This document shows positions 46,449-57,299 of a stretch of 64,000 bases of DNA, piece after piece. The notes under the pieces are model-generated. The model worked only from the letters and a program-made list of their open reading frames with translations, searched no databases and was not told where the DNA came from. The stretch is taken from contig JAUFSD010000003.1 of NCBI GenBank assembly GCA_033030425.1, positions 1,550,001 to 1,614,000 of the forward strand, in the 5' to 3' direction. A program made the position numbers and the translations under genes. Source of the DNA: Verpa conica. Taxonomy: Eukaryota > Ascomycota > Pezizomycetes > Pezizales > Morchellaceae. How positions within the stretch are numbered: position 1 is the first letter of the stretch; every line of letters begins with the position of its first letter.

Positions 46449-47802
46449 CTACCATCGAGCCCCCTCCACCCCAGGCCCATCATCAATCCTATATTGATTA
46501 TCTCCAAAAGGATCATCCGGGTCTTCCTCCTCTTCCTCCTCCTCACTCTCATATCCCCTTTCCTTCCCCTTCGCCATTCCTGGTCTTGGTGGCATCACTG
46601 GCCTATCCTCCCCGCCGTGCACCTTCATCTTACCAAACCCCTCACTAACATGATCAACACTTCTATCCGGTGGGTCATTCCAGCCTTCGTCCTCACTATC
46701 TGAGTCTTCTTCAATCGGCTTATCAAGAACTTCATAAAGCGTCAACGCCTCTACTAACTCTTCGTTTGCGTGGATTAGCCCTCCAAGCCACTGCTCACTT
46801 TCTACGTGCTGAATAAATCGTAGAATACTTCGTCGTAGTTGTTTACAGGCCTCGAACCGTTTTAGAACCTCCTGGTTTCCAGATGGCCGCTCTTTCTCTC
46901 TGTTTATTAGCTTCAGTGCATTTTTGAGATTCGTAGATGCAACGGATGCATTTGCAAGACTCTGAAGCATTGCCGGTTTCTCCTTCTCAAGATTGAACGG
47001 TGGCGATTTCGTCTTGCTCTTTGAAGAATTTTTCTTATGTGTTTTATGTGCTACCCCTAGGTCCGCACTTGGTCCAATTATGATCGGTGCCGGTTTCGGA
47101 GATTTTGGTGAGCTCGGGGACGCCTTATGCCCCGCCGAGGAACTTGGCTCCCTATCATGTTCTGGTGACGCCTCACGAAGTGCCTGGGGCTGTGGTCTAG
47201 GTCTTCGACGCTGTGGTAGTTGTTTATAGAGGCTTGAAATACTTTGAAGGCCCTGTGTGTCTTTATAAGCCACAGCCCATTGTCCAAATATGACCTTTAG
47301 CTTAGCTCTGACGTCGGGATCGGTCATGGAGTCTGTTGCAGCAATGCGGAGACGTTCAAGGAGGGGTTCATCGGCAAAGGAGCGTTGAAAGCGGATCCCG
47401 GCGTTGCCGATCAGGGCGTCAAGTATCTAGGGACCGTTAGAACGGGGGGTATGATTGATTCAGTGAGACTGACTGTCAGTGCGCGAAGTTGACGGTGGAC
47501 ATTTCCATATTTGCTGGGTGAATGTTAGTGAGCTATTCAAGTGAATTCATAAGGGATAGGTTTGAATACATACAGTTTTTTTCTAATGGCCCTGCTAGCC
47601 TCAGTTGGACCTGAGTCTTGGAGTTTTATACATTCAATAAGCTCGGGAAGACCACTCATATCATGTTCAGTATATTCCTCGGAGGTGAGGCGCTCGATAT
47701 GGACCGTTATGGCGGAGAACTGTTTTTTCTTGAGAGTTGCACAAGCGTGTTAATCTTGCTATTAGTAAAGGGGTAAGTGAGAGTTACAGAAGATCCAAAC
47801 AT
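46449..47802 (-). CDS. lsb5: Lsb5-like protein (VHS and GAT-like domains)
   Basis: Four exons: 47788-47802, 47574-47728, 47474-47513 and 46449-47426; 395 residues. The N-terminal VHS-like domain (about residues 5-135) carries FSAITVHIERLTSEEY, SGLPELIECIKLQDSGPTEA, SRAIRKKLKYGNVHRQLRAL and DALIGNAGIRFQRSFADEP. A Pro/Ser-rich linker follows. The GAT-like segment (about 210-290) contains LKNALKLINREKER and RSILRFIQHVESE. The acidic C-terminus ends near DDPFGDNQYRIDD. In yeast Lsb5 binds Las17, Sla1, Arf3 and ubiquitin at cortical patches and links actin to endocytosis. The 15-nt first exon (MFGSS) is inferred from phase and from the usual KK..F start of the domain. The intron after it has a CTCAAG acceptor, so the exact start is the weakest part. 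Confidence 0.9.
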
Positions 47803-48415
47803 GATGAGTAGTAAATAGTATTTCCTAGTCCTTTCTATAAAACAGATGGCTTTCAGGAAGCTGCTACACTAGGGGGCGGAGTAGAGTAGACGTTAGCCAC
47901 GCAAGCAGAGGGAAGGAATCCCACATACAAGGTATTACGACTATCTCAGGGCCAATAAAACAAGGGGCAGAGCTCGGAGGTTTTCAAGAACACCAGAGGT
48001 ACCAAAGGACGAAGACCCTCGAGAGCTGTGGTATGAGAAGGCGGATGAGGGGAAAGAGTCTTCGGCCCATGCAATCAGTCTCGAGCACAGTCCAAGGTAG
48101 TCTCTGCGGGGGGCTGATGTGACAGCCCCACTGCCCAGTATTGCAAAACACCTACATGTACTGCCTCCATGGCATACGTATGTACGTGCCATGCCGAATA
48201 TGCGGTCGAGTGACGAGATGCGATAGGTAATAAAGCTCATTAAATACTGCTCTAGTTATTTTAGTTTCTTGCAGCCCCTCCGTTTTCAGAGTCCGTCCGT
48301 TATCTAACCCCACTTCTGAGGCTGAGTCGATAGAAAGGCTGGTGTTGGGTCACGTGGCTGCCTTATCAGGGGCCTTCGTTATCGGGGGGCACAGGCCAAC
48401 AGTTACATACCATAC
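47803..48415. promoter_or_regulatory. lsb5 upstream region
   Basis: The 613 bases between the lsb5 start and the first repeat of the 48-kb cluster should hold the lsb5 promoter. The frame 47941-48240 on minus resembles no protein. No discrete site is claimed. Confidence 0.4.
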
Positions 48416-48612
48416 TAACTTACGAGATTCGACCACTGTGGCCGGGTTTATATGGTTAACAGGCGCTGGAATAGGTAGGAGCCGTGAAAATTCCTGGAAC
48501 TAGGACTTGCACTAATACAGTGTAAAACTGTTTTGTTTTTTGCTTTTTTGTGTTGAAAATTGCGCAAAAACACATCAACCCCGGCCACAGCGGGTCGAAT
48601 CTCATAAGTTAA
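48416..48612. mobile_element. MITE-like element with about 35-bp inverted repeats
   Basis: The left end TAACTTACGAGATTCGACC and the right end (on minus TTAACTTATGAGATTCGACC) agree over about 35 positions through CTGTGGCCGGG, with a few mismatches, mostly transitions. About 197 bp, no ORF. It sits directly before the Tc1 element. Confidence 0.6.
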
Positions 48613-48659
48613 TACGGTAGCACAAAACCTCACAGCTACATGTACTACAGCGCGGTCGC

Positions 48660-48719
48660 CCTATAAGAATATGAAAATAGGGCGAACCTGTATTCTTATA
48701 GAGAAGATATTCTTATAGG
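48660..48719. repeat. 60-bp near-palindrome
   Basis: CCTATAAGAATAT at the left is an exact mirror of ATATTCTTATAGG at the right, and the inner part repeats CTATAAG/TTCTTATAG once more. It resembles the CCTATAAGGG motif in the ends of the 27-kb element, so it may be a solo end or a deletion remnant. Confidence 0.4.
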
Positions 48720-48781
48720 AGAATACTAGCACCCATAAAACAACCCATATCCGGTCACAGTTTTGCTCTGTTGTTACTGTA

Positions 48782-49976
48782 TTCGGGTGTGCGGGTAAGT
48801 CTGACGACAGGTAGCATGTAGCAGCACCTCCTGCATCAATTACAGCCTGTAGCCTGTCTGGCATACTCCTAATTAAGCTCTCTAATCGAGTCCCCATTAT
48901 ACCATCCCATACAAGCTTTAGAGCAACCTTCATAGTCCCTAAATCTTCAATTCTACCCCATGTCTTTCCTAGTTCAATTTCCATATCTCCCCATAAAGCC
49001 TCTATCAAATTAAGATCTGGTGATTGAGGAGGCCATGATATTGAATCTACCATGTTTTTGGCTCGGCAATTCTTCGAAAATCCCTGGTGACCGGGTGCAC
49101 CATCTTCTACTACCTTTACCCAACCATATTCTTCACAACATTGATGCCAAAAAGGAATAAAAAAAGGATCTAAAATAGATAGAGTATAAACTGTTCAGTC
49201 AATAGTAACCTTGTTTGGCACAAATACTAGCTCGGATTTGAGGATACCACAAAAAGCACCCCATGCCATAATTCCTTGTCGCCCAGATTTTTCTACATCA
49301 TCAAGACAATCAAAATGATCCTCCTCGCTTGCTGAACGTGCAACCTAAGGCCGATGCCCAAATTTTACAGTACTAAAGAATGATTCATCACTAAATAAAG
49401 TACGAGACCATTCTTCGTAGCCCCAAGAAAGATGTTCTTGGCACCACTGTACTCGTTTTGGGCGGTTATGTGGTTGAACTTTGTATTTTCGTCGAGGTAT
49501 GCGTTTGTGGTAACCCATAGAAGCCATGGTATTATGGATATGCCGAGCGGAACATATACCAGTATATTCCATTTCTTCACGGACTTCTTCCCAAGTAAGG
49601 CGTCGCATTCTTCTGTCTCGTGTAACGAACTGGCGTAGTTGCTCCTTGTCTTCGTCACTAAATATGGGTGGTCTTCCTGATCGCTTTCGGGCTGAAGGGC
49701 TTCCGATAATTTTGGCTCGGCGATATATTTTCTGGCAGACTCGACAGTCTAACCCTACTTGTTATTTATATTAAAACTCTATACGCAATATGTGTACTTA
49801 TTTTTGCTGCGCTCAGAAGCTTATCTCAAACTTACCTCTTTGCCAATAGCTGTCCATGACATTTGAGGTCTCGAGTGGTCACGCAAAGTTATTATCTGAA
49901 CTCGTTCATCTCGGGTTGTCTCTTTGTTTTTGGTATCTTCGCCATAATAATCTTTGCGGATTCCTTTGAGCTTCAT
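48782..49976 (-). pseudogene. Tc1-type transposase pseudogene
   Basis: Starting at the ATG at 49976, the N-terminal helix-turn-helix part reads RDERVQIITLRDHSRPQMSW. An intron-like gap (about 49757-49838) follows. Then come a second DNA-binding part (KRSGRPPIFSDEDKEQLRQF) and the DDE catalytic region: SDESFFS (first Asp), VEDGAPGHQG (second Asp) and SPDLNLIEALW (Glu), with the last two about 34 residues apart as in Tc1. Lesions: TAG at about 49345 after FGHRP, TGA at about 49199 after KVTID, a probable one-base frameshift at the intron junction, and loss of the normal stop so that the frame runs through the TIR to 48661. The two stops can each come from a C-to-T change on the coding strand (CAG to TAG, CGA to TGA). 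The element cannot make a full transposase. Confidence 0.88.
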
Positions 49977-50087
49977 GGTTGGCCTTTGAACTGTAAGTCT
50001 GGTGGAAGGTTTGCAGGCAGGCAGGCAAGCGATCGGGTACTGCCACCAGCACCGCCACCTGTCGTCAGACTTACCCGCACACCCGAG
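48782..50087 (-). mobile_element. Tc1/mariner-type transposon, inactivated
   Basis: Terminal inverted repeats of about 34 bp (starting TTCGGGTGTGCGGG on the left and, mirrored, CTCGGGTGTGCGGG on the right, one mismatch near the tip, then GTAAGTCTGACGACAGG) lie between TA dinucleotides at 48780-48781 and 50088-50089, as expected for this superfamily. The 1306-bp unit carries a single transposase frame on minus, now broken. The good preservation of both ends contrasts with the damaged gene. Confidence 0.88.
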
Positions 50088-50750
50088 TACTCCATTATAT
50101 TTTATTGCGTCACGGATCTATACAATCGCTATATTTCCTTTTTCAGTGTGTCCCAATACTTCATTCCTGGCGTGAGTACAAGTATGGTGCGCGAAGTCTT
50201 AAATGTGCTAGCCAAGCCCGGGTGTGGAACAGCAAGCCACACCAAATTTCAGCCAAACTTCAACAATCTGTGCCATGTAAAAAAATCCTATTAGCTGAAC
50301 TGTTTGTCCATTAGGGTGAAATACTGTCAATATATGATCCAAATAGAGGTTTACCTCTAGATTATCTCCCCTACTGGTTATGCTATGAGTAGCACTAGGT
50401 GCTTCTAAGAAAGGTTCTATTTGTACTTTTACAAGTTTTATTCTACAACAACTACAGATGCCCAAGGCTAATAAAAAGATATGGAGCTTTATTAGCACTA
50501 TACAAGGCCACATATTTTTTGGTTAGTGATTTGGCATGCTGTGGGAGTTGGAATATCGGTTCAAATTTTACGGTATATTCAAGACTGCGCTTACTATACG
50601 TATTCGTAGTCTTCAAGCGTTTCCGGAATACGGTAACCGGGAGCACTATGTCTCCTACGGGGTCACTTCTATAAATCTACGCCGTTGACCAATTCTAGCA
50701 TTTATTCCTCGATGGGACAAATGACTTGCCTTAGATTTCAGGTGTGGAGG
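50088..50750. other. Intergenic sequence right of the Tc1 element
   Basis: No gene recognised. Short frames on both strands (50105-50314, 50208-50513, 50399-50674) have no similarity that I know. The position between a transposon and a MITE suggests older repeat debris. Confidence 0.4.
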
Positions 50751-50898
50751 TACTCGCAACAGACATAAAGTACCCGGAAATGCAAGTCTCGGACACGGAA
50801 AATCTATTAGATATTGAGGGCTTTCTGCAAAAATTATACCTGTCGATTGGTGAAAATTCTCGCCTGCATTTCCGGGTACTATATGCCTGTTGCGAGAG
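50751..50898 (+). mobile_element. MITE copy, three-copy family (best-preserved copy)
   Basis: About 148 bp. Left end TACTCGCAACAGACATAAAG then TACCCGGAAATGCAAG; right end is its mirror (GCATTTCCGGGTACTATATG, CCTGTTGCGAGA). The arms agree over about 34 positions with few mismatches. No ORF. It sits about 240 bp upstream of the transhydrogenase start codon. Confidence 0.8.
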
Positions 50899-51133
50899 AA
50901 TGTGACAGTAGGCAAGACAACCCCGCAATCACTCTACATGTAGTGTCTGAGTTCTGATTACATGTGCACAGGAACACCTAATATCTTAACCACACGTATC
51001 ATACACGAGATGTCGGCCCTTCACTCAAAACCAGAAATCTGTAGCTGGTGTTCCGTCTTCTTTACATCCCCCCTCTTTCTTACTTAGATATTCATTCCAA
51101 TTACTACTGCTTCCCATCAATTCAAGACAAACC

Positions 51134-52784
51134 ATGGTTGTTGCCCGCGTTGCCCCTACTGCCCGCACTCGTGCTCTAGGCCTCTTGAGAACAGTCCAAT
51201 ACACCCACCCGCCTTCATGCCCGTGCCATGGCCAGCCCCAGCACCACAATAACCATAAACAAACTTCTAAGCTCTTCAAAAATGGAAACCGCGGAATGGC
51301 AACACCGACAGACTATGCCGGGGTGAAAGAGTACGCCTTCGAAATGGCCGCTTCTAGTATACGCTTTGGCCCCGGTTCCACTCAAGAAGTTGGAATGGAC
51401 CTTGTCAACATGAAGGCGAAAAGGGTAGTTGTTGTCACTGATCAAACTGTTGCGAAGCTTCACCCTATGAAGACCGCAATTGAGGCCTTGGAGAAAGAAG
51501 GTATCAAGTATGAGATCTTCAGCGACGTGCGTGTAGAGCCGAAGGATTATTCAGTCAAGAATGCAATTGAGTTCAGTAAAAGGATTAATGCAGATGCTTT
51601 CCTTGCCGTAGGTGGAGGGAGCGTCATGGATACTGCAAAGTTGATGAATCTGTACACATGCTTCCCCAAAGCAGATTTCCTAGACTTTGTAAGTTTCAAC
51701 ATCTCTTTCAAGGCCTACTCAAGACTTACACCTAGTTCTAGGTCAATGCTCCATTAGGCAAAGGACTTCCAATTACAAAGCCTCTGAGGCCACTCATTTG
51801 TGTCCCGACTACCGCAGGGACTGGTAGTGAGACTACTGGCACAGCTATTTTGTAATTTTCCTTCCTGGTTCTTTCAATTAACTTAAGCTTATCAACTTCC
51901 TTTTAGTGACCTTGTAGAAAAGAAGGCAAAGACCGGTATTGCCCACCGTGTCCTTAAGCCGACCCTTGGGATCTGTGATCCTCTCAATACCTGCACTATG
52001 CCATCAGCTGTCCATGCGTCTTCGGGACTTGACGTTCTATGTCATGCTCTCGAATCCTACACAGCAATCCCCTACTATGAACGTATCCCAAGACCGGCCA
52101 ACCCGATACTGAGGCCGGCGTACCAAGGCGCCAATCCTATCAGTGATGTATTTTCGTTCAAAGCCTTACAGATGACTATCGAATATCTACCAAGAGCTGT
52201 CAGAGATCCAGATGATACTGAAGCGCAGAGTCAGATGCTTCTTGCAGCGACCCTGGCTGGGGTTGGATTCGGAAATGCAGGTGTACACTTGTGTCACGGA
52301 ATGAGTTACCCGATTTCTGGAGGAAATAAAGGATACAAACATAAGGGATACGATGTCCCGCATTCGCTTATCCCTCATGGAGTATGTCCTGGTTTTACGC
52401 AATGCGCATTTCTAGTTTGCTAATATTTAGAGGAAATAGGTCAGCGTAGCTGTTACTGCGCCGGCAGTCTTCAAGTTCACTGCTGCCTCTAACCCTGAGC
52501 GCCATCTAGCCGCAGCTGAAGCATTTGGAGTAGATATCTCTAATGTTAGGAGAGAAGATGCTGGCGAGGTCCTTAGCGAGGCGCTCAAGAAATTTCTAGA
52601 TGGGCTTGGCGACCAGCCGAAGGGTATCCAGGATCTTGGTTTTAATTCTGGCGATATCGCTGGACTTGTAGAGGGTACAATCCCACAGAGGAGGGTCTTA
52701 ATGTTAGCGCCAAACCTAAATGAGGATATCACACCTCAAAGGGAAGAACTGACGAGGTTATTCGAAGACTCACTTGAATACTAG
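51134..52784 (+). CDS. Hydroxyacid-oxoacid transhydrogenase (ADHFE1 type)
   Basis: Four exons: 51134-51688, 51742-51851, 51907-52381 and 52440-52784; 494 residues. The N-terminus ([19 protein letters not shown]) is basic without acidic residues, a mitochondrial presequence. The body is a group III iron-dependent alcohol dehydrogenase: [12 protein letters not shown] binds nucleotide, PTTAGTGSE follows, and metal-binding His residues are in [23 protein letters not shown] and [10 protein letters not shown]. The insertion [22 protein letters not shown] is typical of ADHFE1 proteins, which oxidise 4-hydroxybutyrate with 2-oxoglutarate as acceptor, giving 2-hydroxyglutarate. All splice sites are canonical and in phase. 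The substrate in this fungus is inferred from family. Confidence 0.93.
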
Positions 52785-53756
52785 TAGTAGAGTGCTATTA
52801 CATATTTGAGCTATGGGAGACTATCCAGTTACATTTCTTTTTGGCCATCTGTTTTCTTATGTATATAAACGCTACATATACTTGCGTACATGTATCTTTG
52901 AGTATGAAATGAGATAAATTCTTGATGTTATGGATTACATGTGGTTCCTCGGAATATTTAGTCGCGTTTGATTTAGAGTCACTGGTTATCACCCGAAATA
53001 TTTGGAACGTGTTTGAGAGCTCCAAGGCGGAGGGCTGGTCATATACGCTATACGTAGTTAAAATAATAGGCGATATATATATTTCCAGGAATATTTATAA
53101 TTTGTCTAAATAAGCACCTATATCTTGCCATATATTTTTCCTAGTACTTATATGTACCCCATCTAGCTGTCCTTCTTACCTCAGTCTATTATCTCTATCC
53201 CCTTTCCAAGGTCTCCTTAAGTAGATACACCAAATAAACCTGCTCTGAAGAATCTTCTAGATAAATACATGCTATCTTAAGGGAAGAATTTAAGGAAATA
53301 TCTCTTCATGCCCCAAAACGGCTAGGGTTTAGCCAGGGGCCTAGTAGATCATGAAATTCAGCCCACCCCACACTTTCTTAAGGTAATATTTTATGTAAGT
53401 AATAAGGAGTATCTAGACACCATAGTTTGATTCTTGTGTATTGCTTACCATTCGGGGAATTACAGCCGAAATAGACGTCACTTAACTTTTTCCTCGCTAG
53501 CGCAGCCACAGCCCCTCTACATCAAAAAAACAACCTCTGTAACCACCACCACCACCACCACAACCACAACCACAACCACTACTACCATTTCGCTCCACTC
53601 CTCTGGACAATAGCGCAGAGAGCTCTATAATTCTCGCGGTTCTAGACGTGGTTCTTCGTTATTATTGGGAGGTTTCCGCTAAGCTTCACCACCTTTGCGT
53701 TCCTTCCCTTTTACTGTGGTGGTTAGATAAATCTACCCCTCATTACCCCTCCCATC
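52785..53756. promoter_or_regulatory. sup35 upstream region
   Basis: A 972-bp gap between two rightward genes. It includes a CACCAC/CAACCA repeat (about 53536-53588), followed by CT-rich sequence up to the ATG, fitting an unstructured leader for a highly expressed translation factor. No gene seen. A frame at 52922-53113 is short and AT-driven. Confidence 0.5.
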
Positions 53757-56245
53757 ATGTCCGGAAATACTCCAAACTCCTGGGAAGATGCTGCAGGCGA
53801 CGACAACGATCTCGCCCGACAGGCACAAGAACAGCTGAACATCCAGCAGCAGCAACGCCAATTCAGACCTTCGTTCAATGCCCCATCATTCACCCCTGGT
53901 GCTGCCACATTCACCCCCGGGGCACCAGCATTTGTACCAGGCGGTGGCGGTGCCTACGGTGGTCAGCAACAAGCTTATGGGGCGTACAGCCAGAATCAAC
54001 AGTACGCTCAGTACGGACAGTATGGAGCACAGCAGGGTTATGATCAGTATGGGCAATATGGTGCCTACAATACTGGATATGGGCAACAGCAGGCAGCGTA
54101 TGGACAAACACCAGGCCAATATTATAACCAGCAGCAGCAGCAGCAGCAACAAACGTACCGCCCCCCCCACATTCAAAGACAGCAGCAGCAACAGCAGGTA
54201 CCACAGATCGCCAGAAATCCCAACTCTGGAACTTCCTCTCCCGCTCCCCCGCCAGCGAAGCCTGCCACTGCCACTGCCCCTACTGCGGCTCCTGCTTCAT
54301 CTGCACCGAAAGTTTTGAAGATCGGAGGTGAACCCTTAGGTGCTAAAGTACTCACAATCGGGGGGGGCACTACTACAGCTAAGAAGGAAGCCCCGATAAA
54401 CAAGCCTGAGGCTGGCTCCAAGGTTGCGGCCAATAAAGCTGTTAGTACTTCTACTCCTTCTGGGAGTGGAAAGTCGACTCCGACTCCATCTGGGGGAAAG
54501 TCATCGCCAGCACCCACAGCGGCGGAGGCGGCGGCACAAAAGAGAGAGGCAGATGCTGTTGCGAAGGAGCAAGAAGAGGAGGTTGATGATTCGACCCTTG
54601 AGGAACTTTATGGCAAGGTATGAATAGGCAGCCCCGGAATACCTAGTACCCAAATATTACTCCTTTCTTTTTCTCCCCATAACATTCGACTTATTGCAAA
54701 TATAAGGCTTGTCTAACACCTGAACCTAGGAGCACGTAAATCTCATCTTTATTGGACACGTTGATGCTGGAAAGTCTTCACTCGGAGGTGCTATTCTTTA
54801 TGCCACAGGCATGGTTGACGAACGTACGATGGACAAATACAAGCGTGATGCCAAAGAACAAGGACGTGAATCTTGGTACCTCTCATGGGCGCTTGATTTG
54901 ACAAAGGAAGAGCGTTCCAAGGGAAAGACTGTCGAAGTTGGTCGTGCATATTTTGAGACTGAGAAGCGACGCTATACTATTCTTGACGCACCCGGACACA
55001 AGAACTTCGTTCCTAGTATGATTGGAGGTGCCTCTCAGGCTGATGTCGGAATTTTAGTCATCTCAGCAAGAAAGGGTGAATACGAGACTGGTTTCGAGAA
55101 GGGAGGACAGACTAGAGAACACGCTGTGCTCGCAAAGACTCAGGGTGTCAACAAGTTGGTCGTCGTTGTGAATAAAATGGATGACCAAACTGTAGAGTGG
55201 AGTAAGGAGCGCTTTACTGAGTGTACTACAAAGTTGACACAGTTTTTGAAGAGCACAGGCTATAACCCTAAGACAGGTGAGGATATACTCAACTATCAGA
55301 AAATTAGTTTAAATACTGATAGTTTGTAGATTTGATGTTTATGCCTTTGTCGGCATTGACCGGTGCTGGTCTAAATAAGAGAGTTCCAAAAGAACTCTGC
55401 CCGTGGTATGACGGGCCTTCGCTTCTAGAGTACCTTGATAATATGAAGACTTTGGAACGTAAGCTTAAGGCACCATTTATGATGCCTATTTCCAGCAAGT
55501 ATAAGGCATGACAGCCCAATTTTTACTCTCTCTCCTCAAAATATCTAACTTTAATAACGCATAGGATATGGGAACTGTAATCGAAGGTAAAGTCGAGTCG
55601 GGTTTTGTCATGAAGGGTGGCAACCTCCTCATGATGCCTGGCCGCACACCCCTCGAAGTCGTTGCCATCTACTCCGAGACCGAAGAAGAAGTTAGTAACG
55701 CCCAATGCGGAGACCAAGTTCGTGTACGAGTCAAGGGTGTTGAAGAAGAGGACGTGATCCCTGGTTTTGTGTTGACATCCCCCAAGAAACCTATTCACTG
55801 TGTTTCCGCTTTCGAGGCTCAGATTCACATTATTGATCTTAAGAATATCTTAACTGCTGGATTTGGATGCGTTATGCATGTACACACTACTATTCAGGAA
55901 GTTACATTTGCAGCATTACTGCATAAACTAGAGAAGGGAACTGGAAGAAAATCTAAGAAGCCTCCTGCTTTTGCTGGCAAAGGTTGGTTTTAAGATATCA
56001 ATTTCGAAGCATATAGGTACTAATAATCTGTGTAGGACAAGCAATTATTGCCCGTCTGGAGACAGCTAGTGGTGATTCATTTCCTATAGAAACATACGAA
56101 GATTATCAGCAATTGGGTCGTTTCACCCTCCGTGACCAAGTGTGTAATCCAATAACTATGCACAATTATTATCAAAATCTAACAATCATGGGTACAGGGA
56201 CAAACAATCGCCATTGGAAAGGTGACAAAGCTTATCCTCGATTAA
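53757..56245 (+). CDS. sup35: Translation termination factor eRF3 (Sup35)
   Basis: Six exons: 53757-54617, 54730-55276, 55330-55505, 55565-55982, 56036-56139 and 56198-56245; 717 residues. The N-terminal part (about 1-155) is rich in Gln, Tyr, Gly and Asn, with YGQYGAQQGYDQYGQYGAY and two long Q-runs, like the prion domain of yeast Sup35. A Lys/Glu/Pro-rich M region follows. The GTPase domain has G1 GHVDAGKSSL, G3 DAPGHK and G4 NKMDD, then two EF-Tu-like beta barrels ending IGKVTKLILD. The protein binds eRF1 and GTP and drives stop-codon recognition in the cytosol. A charged linker motif TLEELYGKEHVN joins M and the GTPase domain at the first intron. The third intron starts with GC (AAG|GCATGA) rather than GT; every GT alternative breaks the conserved KYKDMGTVIEG. 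Confidence 0.96.
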
Positions 56246-56730
56246 GCGAGTGAAAGGTCTGGTGCTAATCTAGAGCACTAACCCGGACGGATTTCTTTAT
56301 GCAATATTTTCTTTTCAATGTTAGAGATTCTCTCCCTAGTGAGAAATTTTCCTTTTATCTTTTACGATTCTATTTTTTATTTATTTATGGTTTTCCTTTT
56401 AAAAATTGATGATATTGCGGAAAGTCTTGGGTTGTATGGGTGGTTTTTTCTGAATTGGTTTTGATGACTAGGGTAGATAAAATATGAGATGTGTTCTATA
56501 AGCACCCTTTATCCTTCACCCTTCACTCTTCCTACGTGATTTCTAGTTTTTGATTTTACTTCTATGATCGAATTGAAACCCGCATTACCCCCAATCACCA
56601 AAAATTAGTTGGAAACCCTGTTAGCATAACCCTAACCCTTAGTACACATCCACCACTCGCAGAGCCTCACCTTCCCTCAGGTTAAGCTTCCAACCCCACA
56701 CAAAGCTAACCGCAGCACAAATACACCACC
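56246..56730. other. Intergenic region between sup35 and atg12
   Basis: A 485-bp gap between two genes in the same direction: sup35 3' untranslated region (T-rich, 56300-56470) followed by the atg12 promoter and leader. CCCTAACCCTTAG at 56628-56640 resembles a short telomere-like sequence, which in fungi is often a Tbf1/Rap1-type or ribosome-related promoter motif; this is suggestive only. Confidence 0.5.
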
Positions 56731-57299
56731 ATGACGAGCCCTAGCCCCGGCCCAGAAGACCTATCAGCGCAACCAAAGATCCCGGAGGAGGATGCTGGGG
56801 ATCTCCCAGTTGCACTCTCCACCTCTGTGGTCTTGACCTCGCTTCCACGAGACGGGAGGCTGGCGCTTGATAAGGCGTTGAGTCCTAAGCCGACGAAAGG
56901 TACTTCTATCATAAGCTAACACTGAGGTATAATATCTAAAGAAGATTGGCTAACTGTACACAGTTTCTATTCGTTTCAAGGCTATCGGCTCGGCCCCTAT
57001 CCTTAACAAGGACGTCTACAAAATCAAGACGAATCAACGATTCGAAAACGTCGTCAAATTTCTGAGAGACAACCTAGGTATCCCCGCGAACGAGTCGATT
57101 TTCACGTATATCAATTCTACGTTTGCGCCGGCGTTAGATGAGAATGTTGGGAACCTATATAGCGTAAGAGAACTTCCATTCTACCCGGAAATATGGTGGA
57201 GTGGCATATGGGCTGCGAAAACTGACTATATTGGTATAGTCTTTCAAGGTCGATGACCAGCTCATTGTTTCGTATTGTAGGACGGCAGCGTTTGGGTAG
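56731..57299 (+). CDS. atg12: Autophagy ubiquitin-like protein Atg12
   Basis: Three exons: 56731-56899, 56964-57163 and 57240-57299; 142 residues. A variable acidic N-terminus is followed by the ubiquitin fold: SIRFKAIGSAPILNKDVYKI, FENVVKFLRDNLGIP, YINSTFAPALDENVGNLY, FKVDDQLIVSY. It ends with the essential C-terminal Gly in RTAAFG, directly before the stop, so no processing is needed. Atg7 (E1) and Atg10 (E2) join Atg12 to Atg5, and with Atg16 the conjugate drives Atg8 lipidation on the growing autophagosome. The last intron splits the Ser before FKVDD. Confidence is high because the three exons together reproduce the whole domain. Confidence 0.95.

Noticed and set aside
53536..53588. CACCAC/CAACCA tandem run considered as a CRISPR-like or minisatellite array
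   Set aside because: Simple trinucleotide repeat in a fungal 5' leader, with no spacer structure; the genome is eukaryotic.
53878..54318. 146-codon plus-strand ORF in another frame of sup35, rich in His and Ser
   Set aside because: Frame shadow of the Q-rich domain; the CAG/CAA repeats keep all frames open.
56628..56640. CCCTAACCCTTAG considered as an internal telomere repeat
   Set aside because: Fewer than two full units; common as a promoter motif in fungi and not evidence of a telomere.
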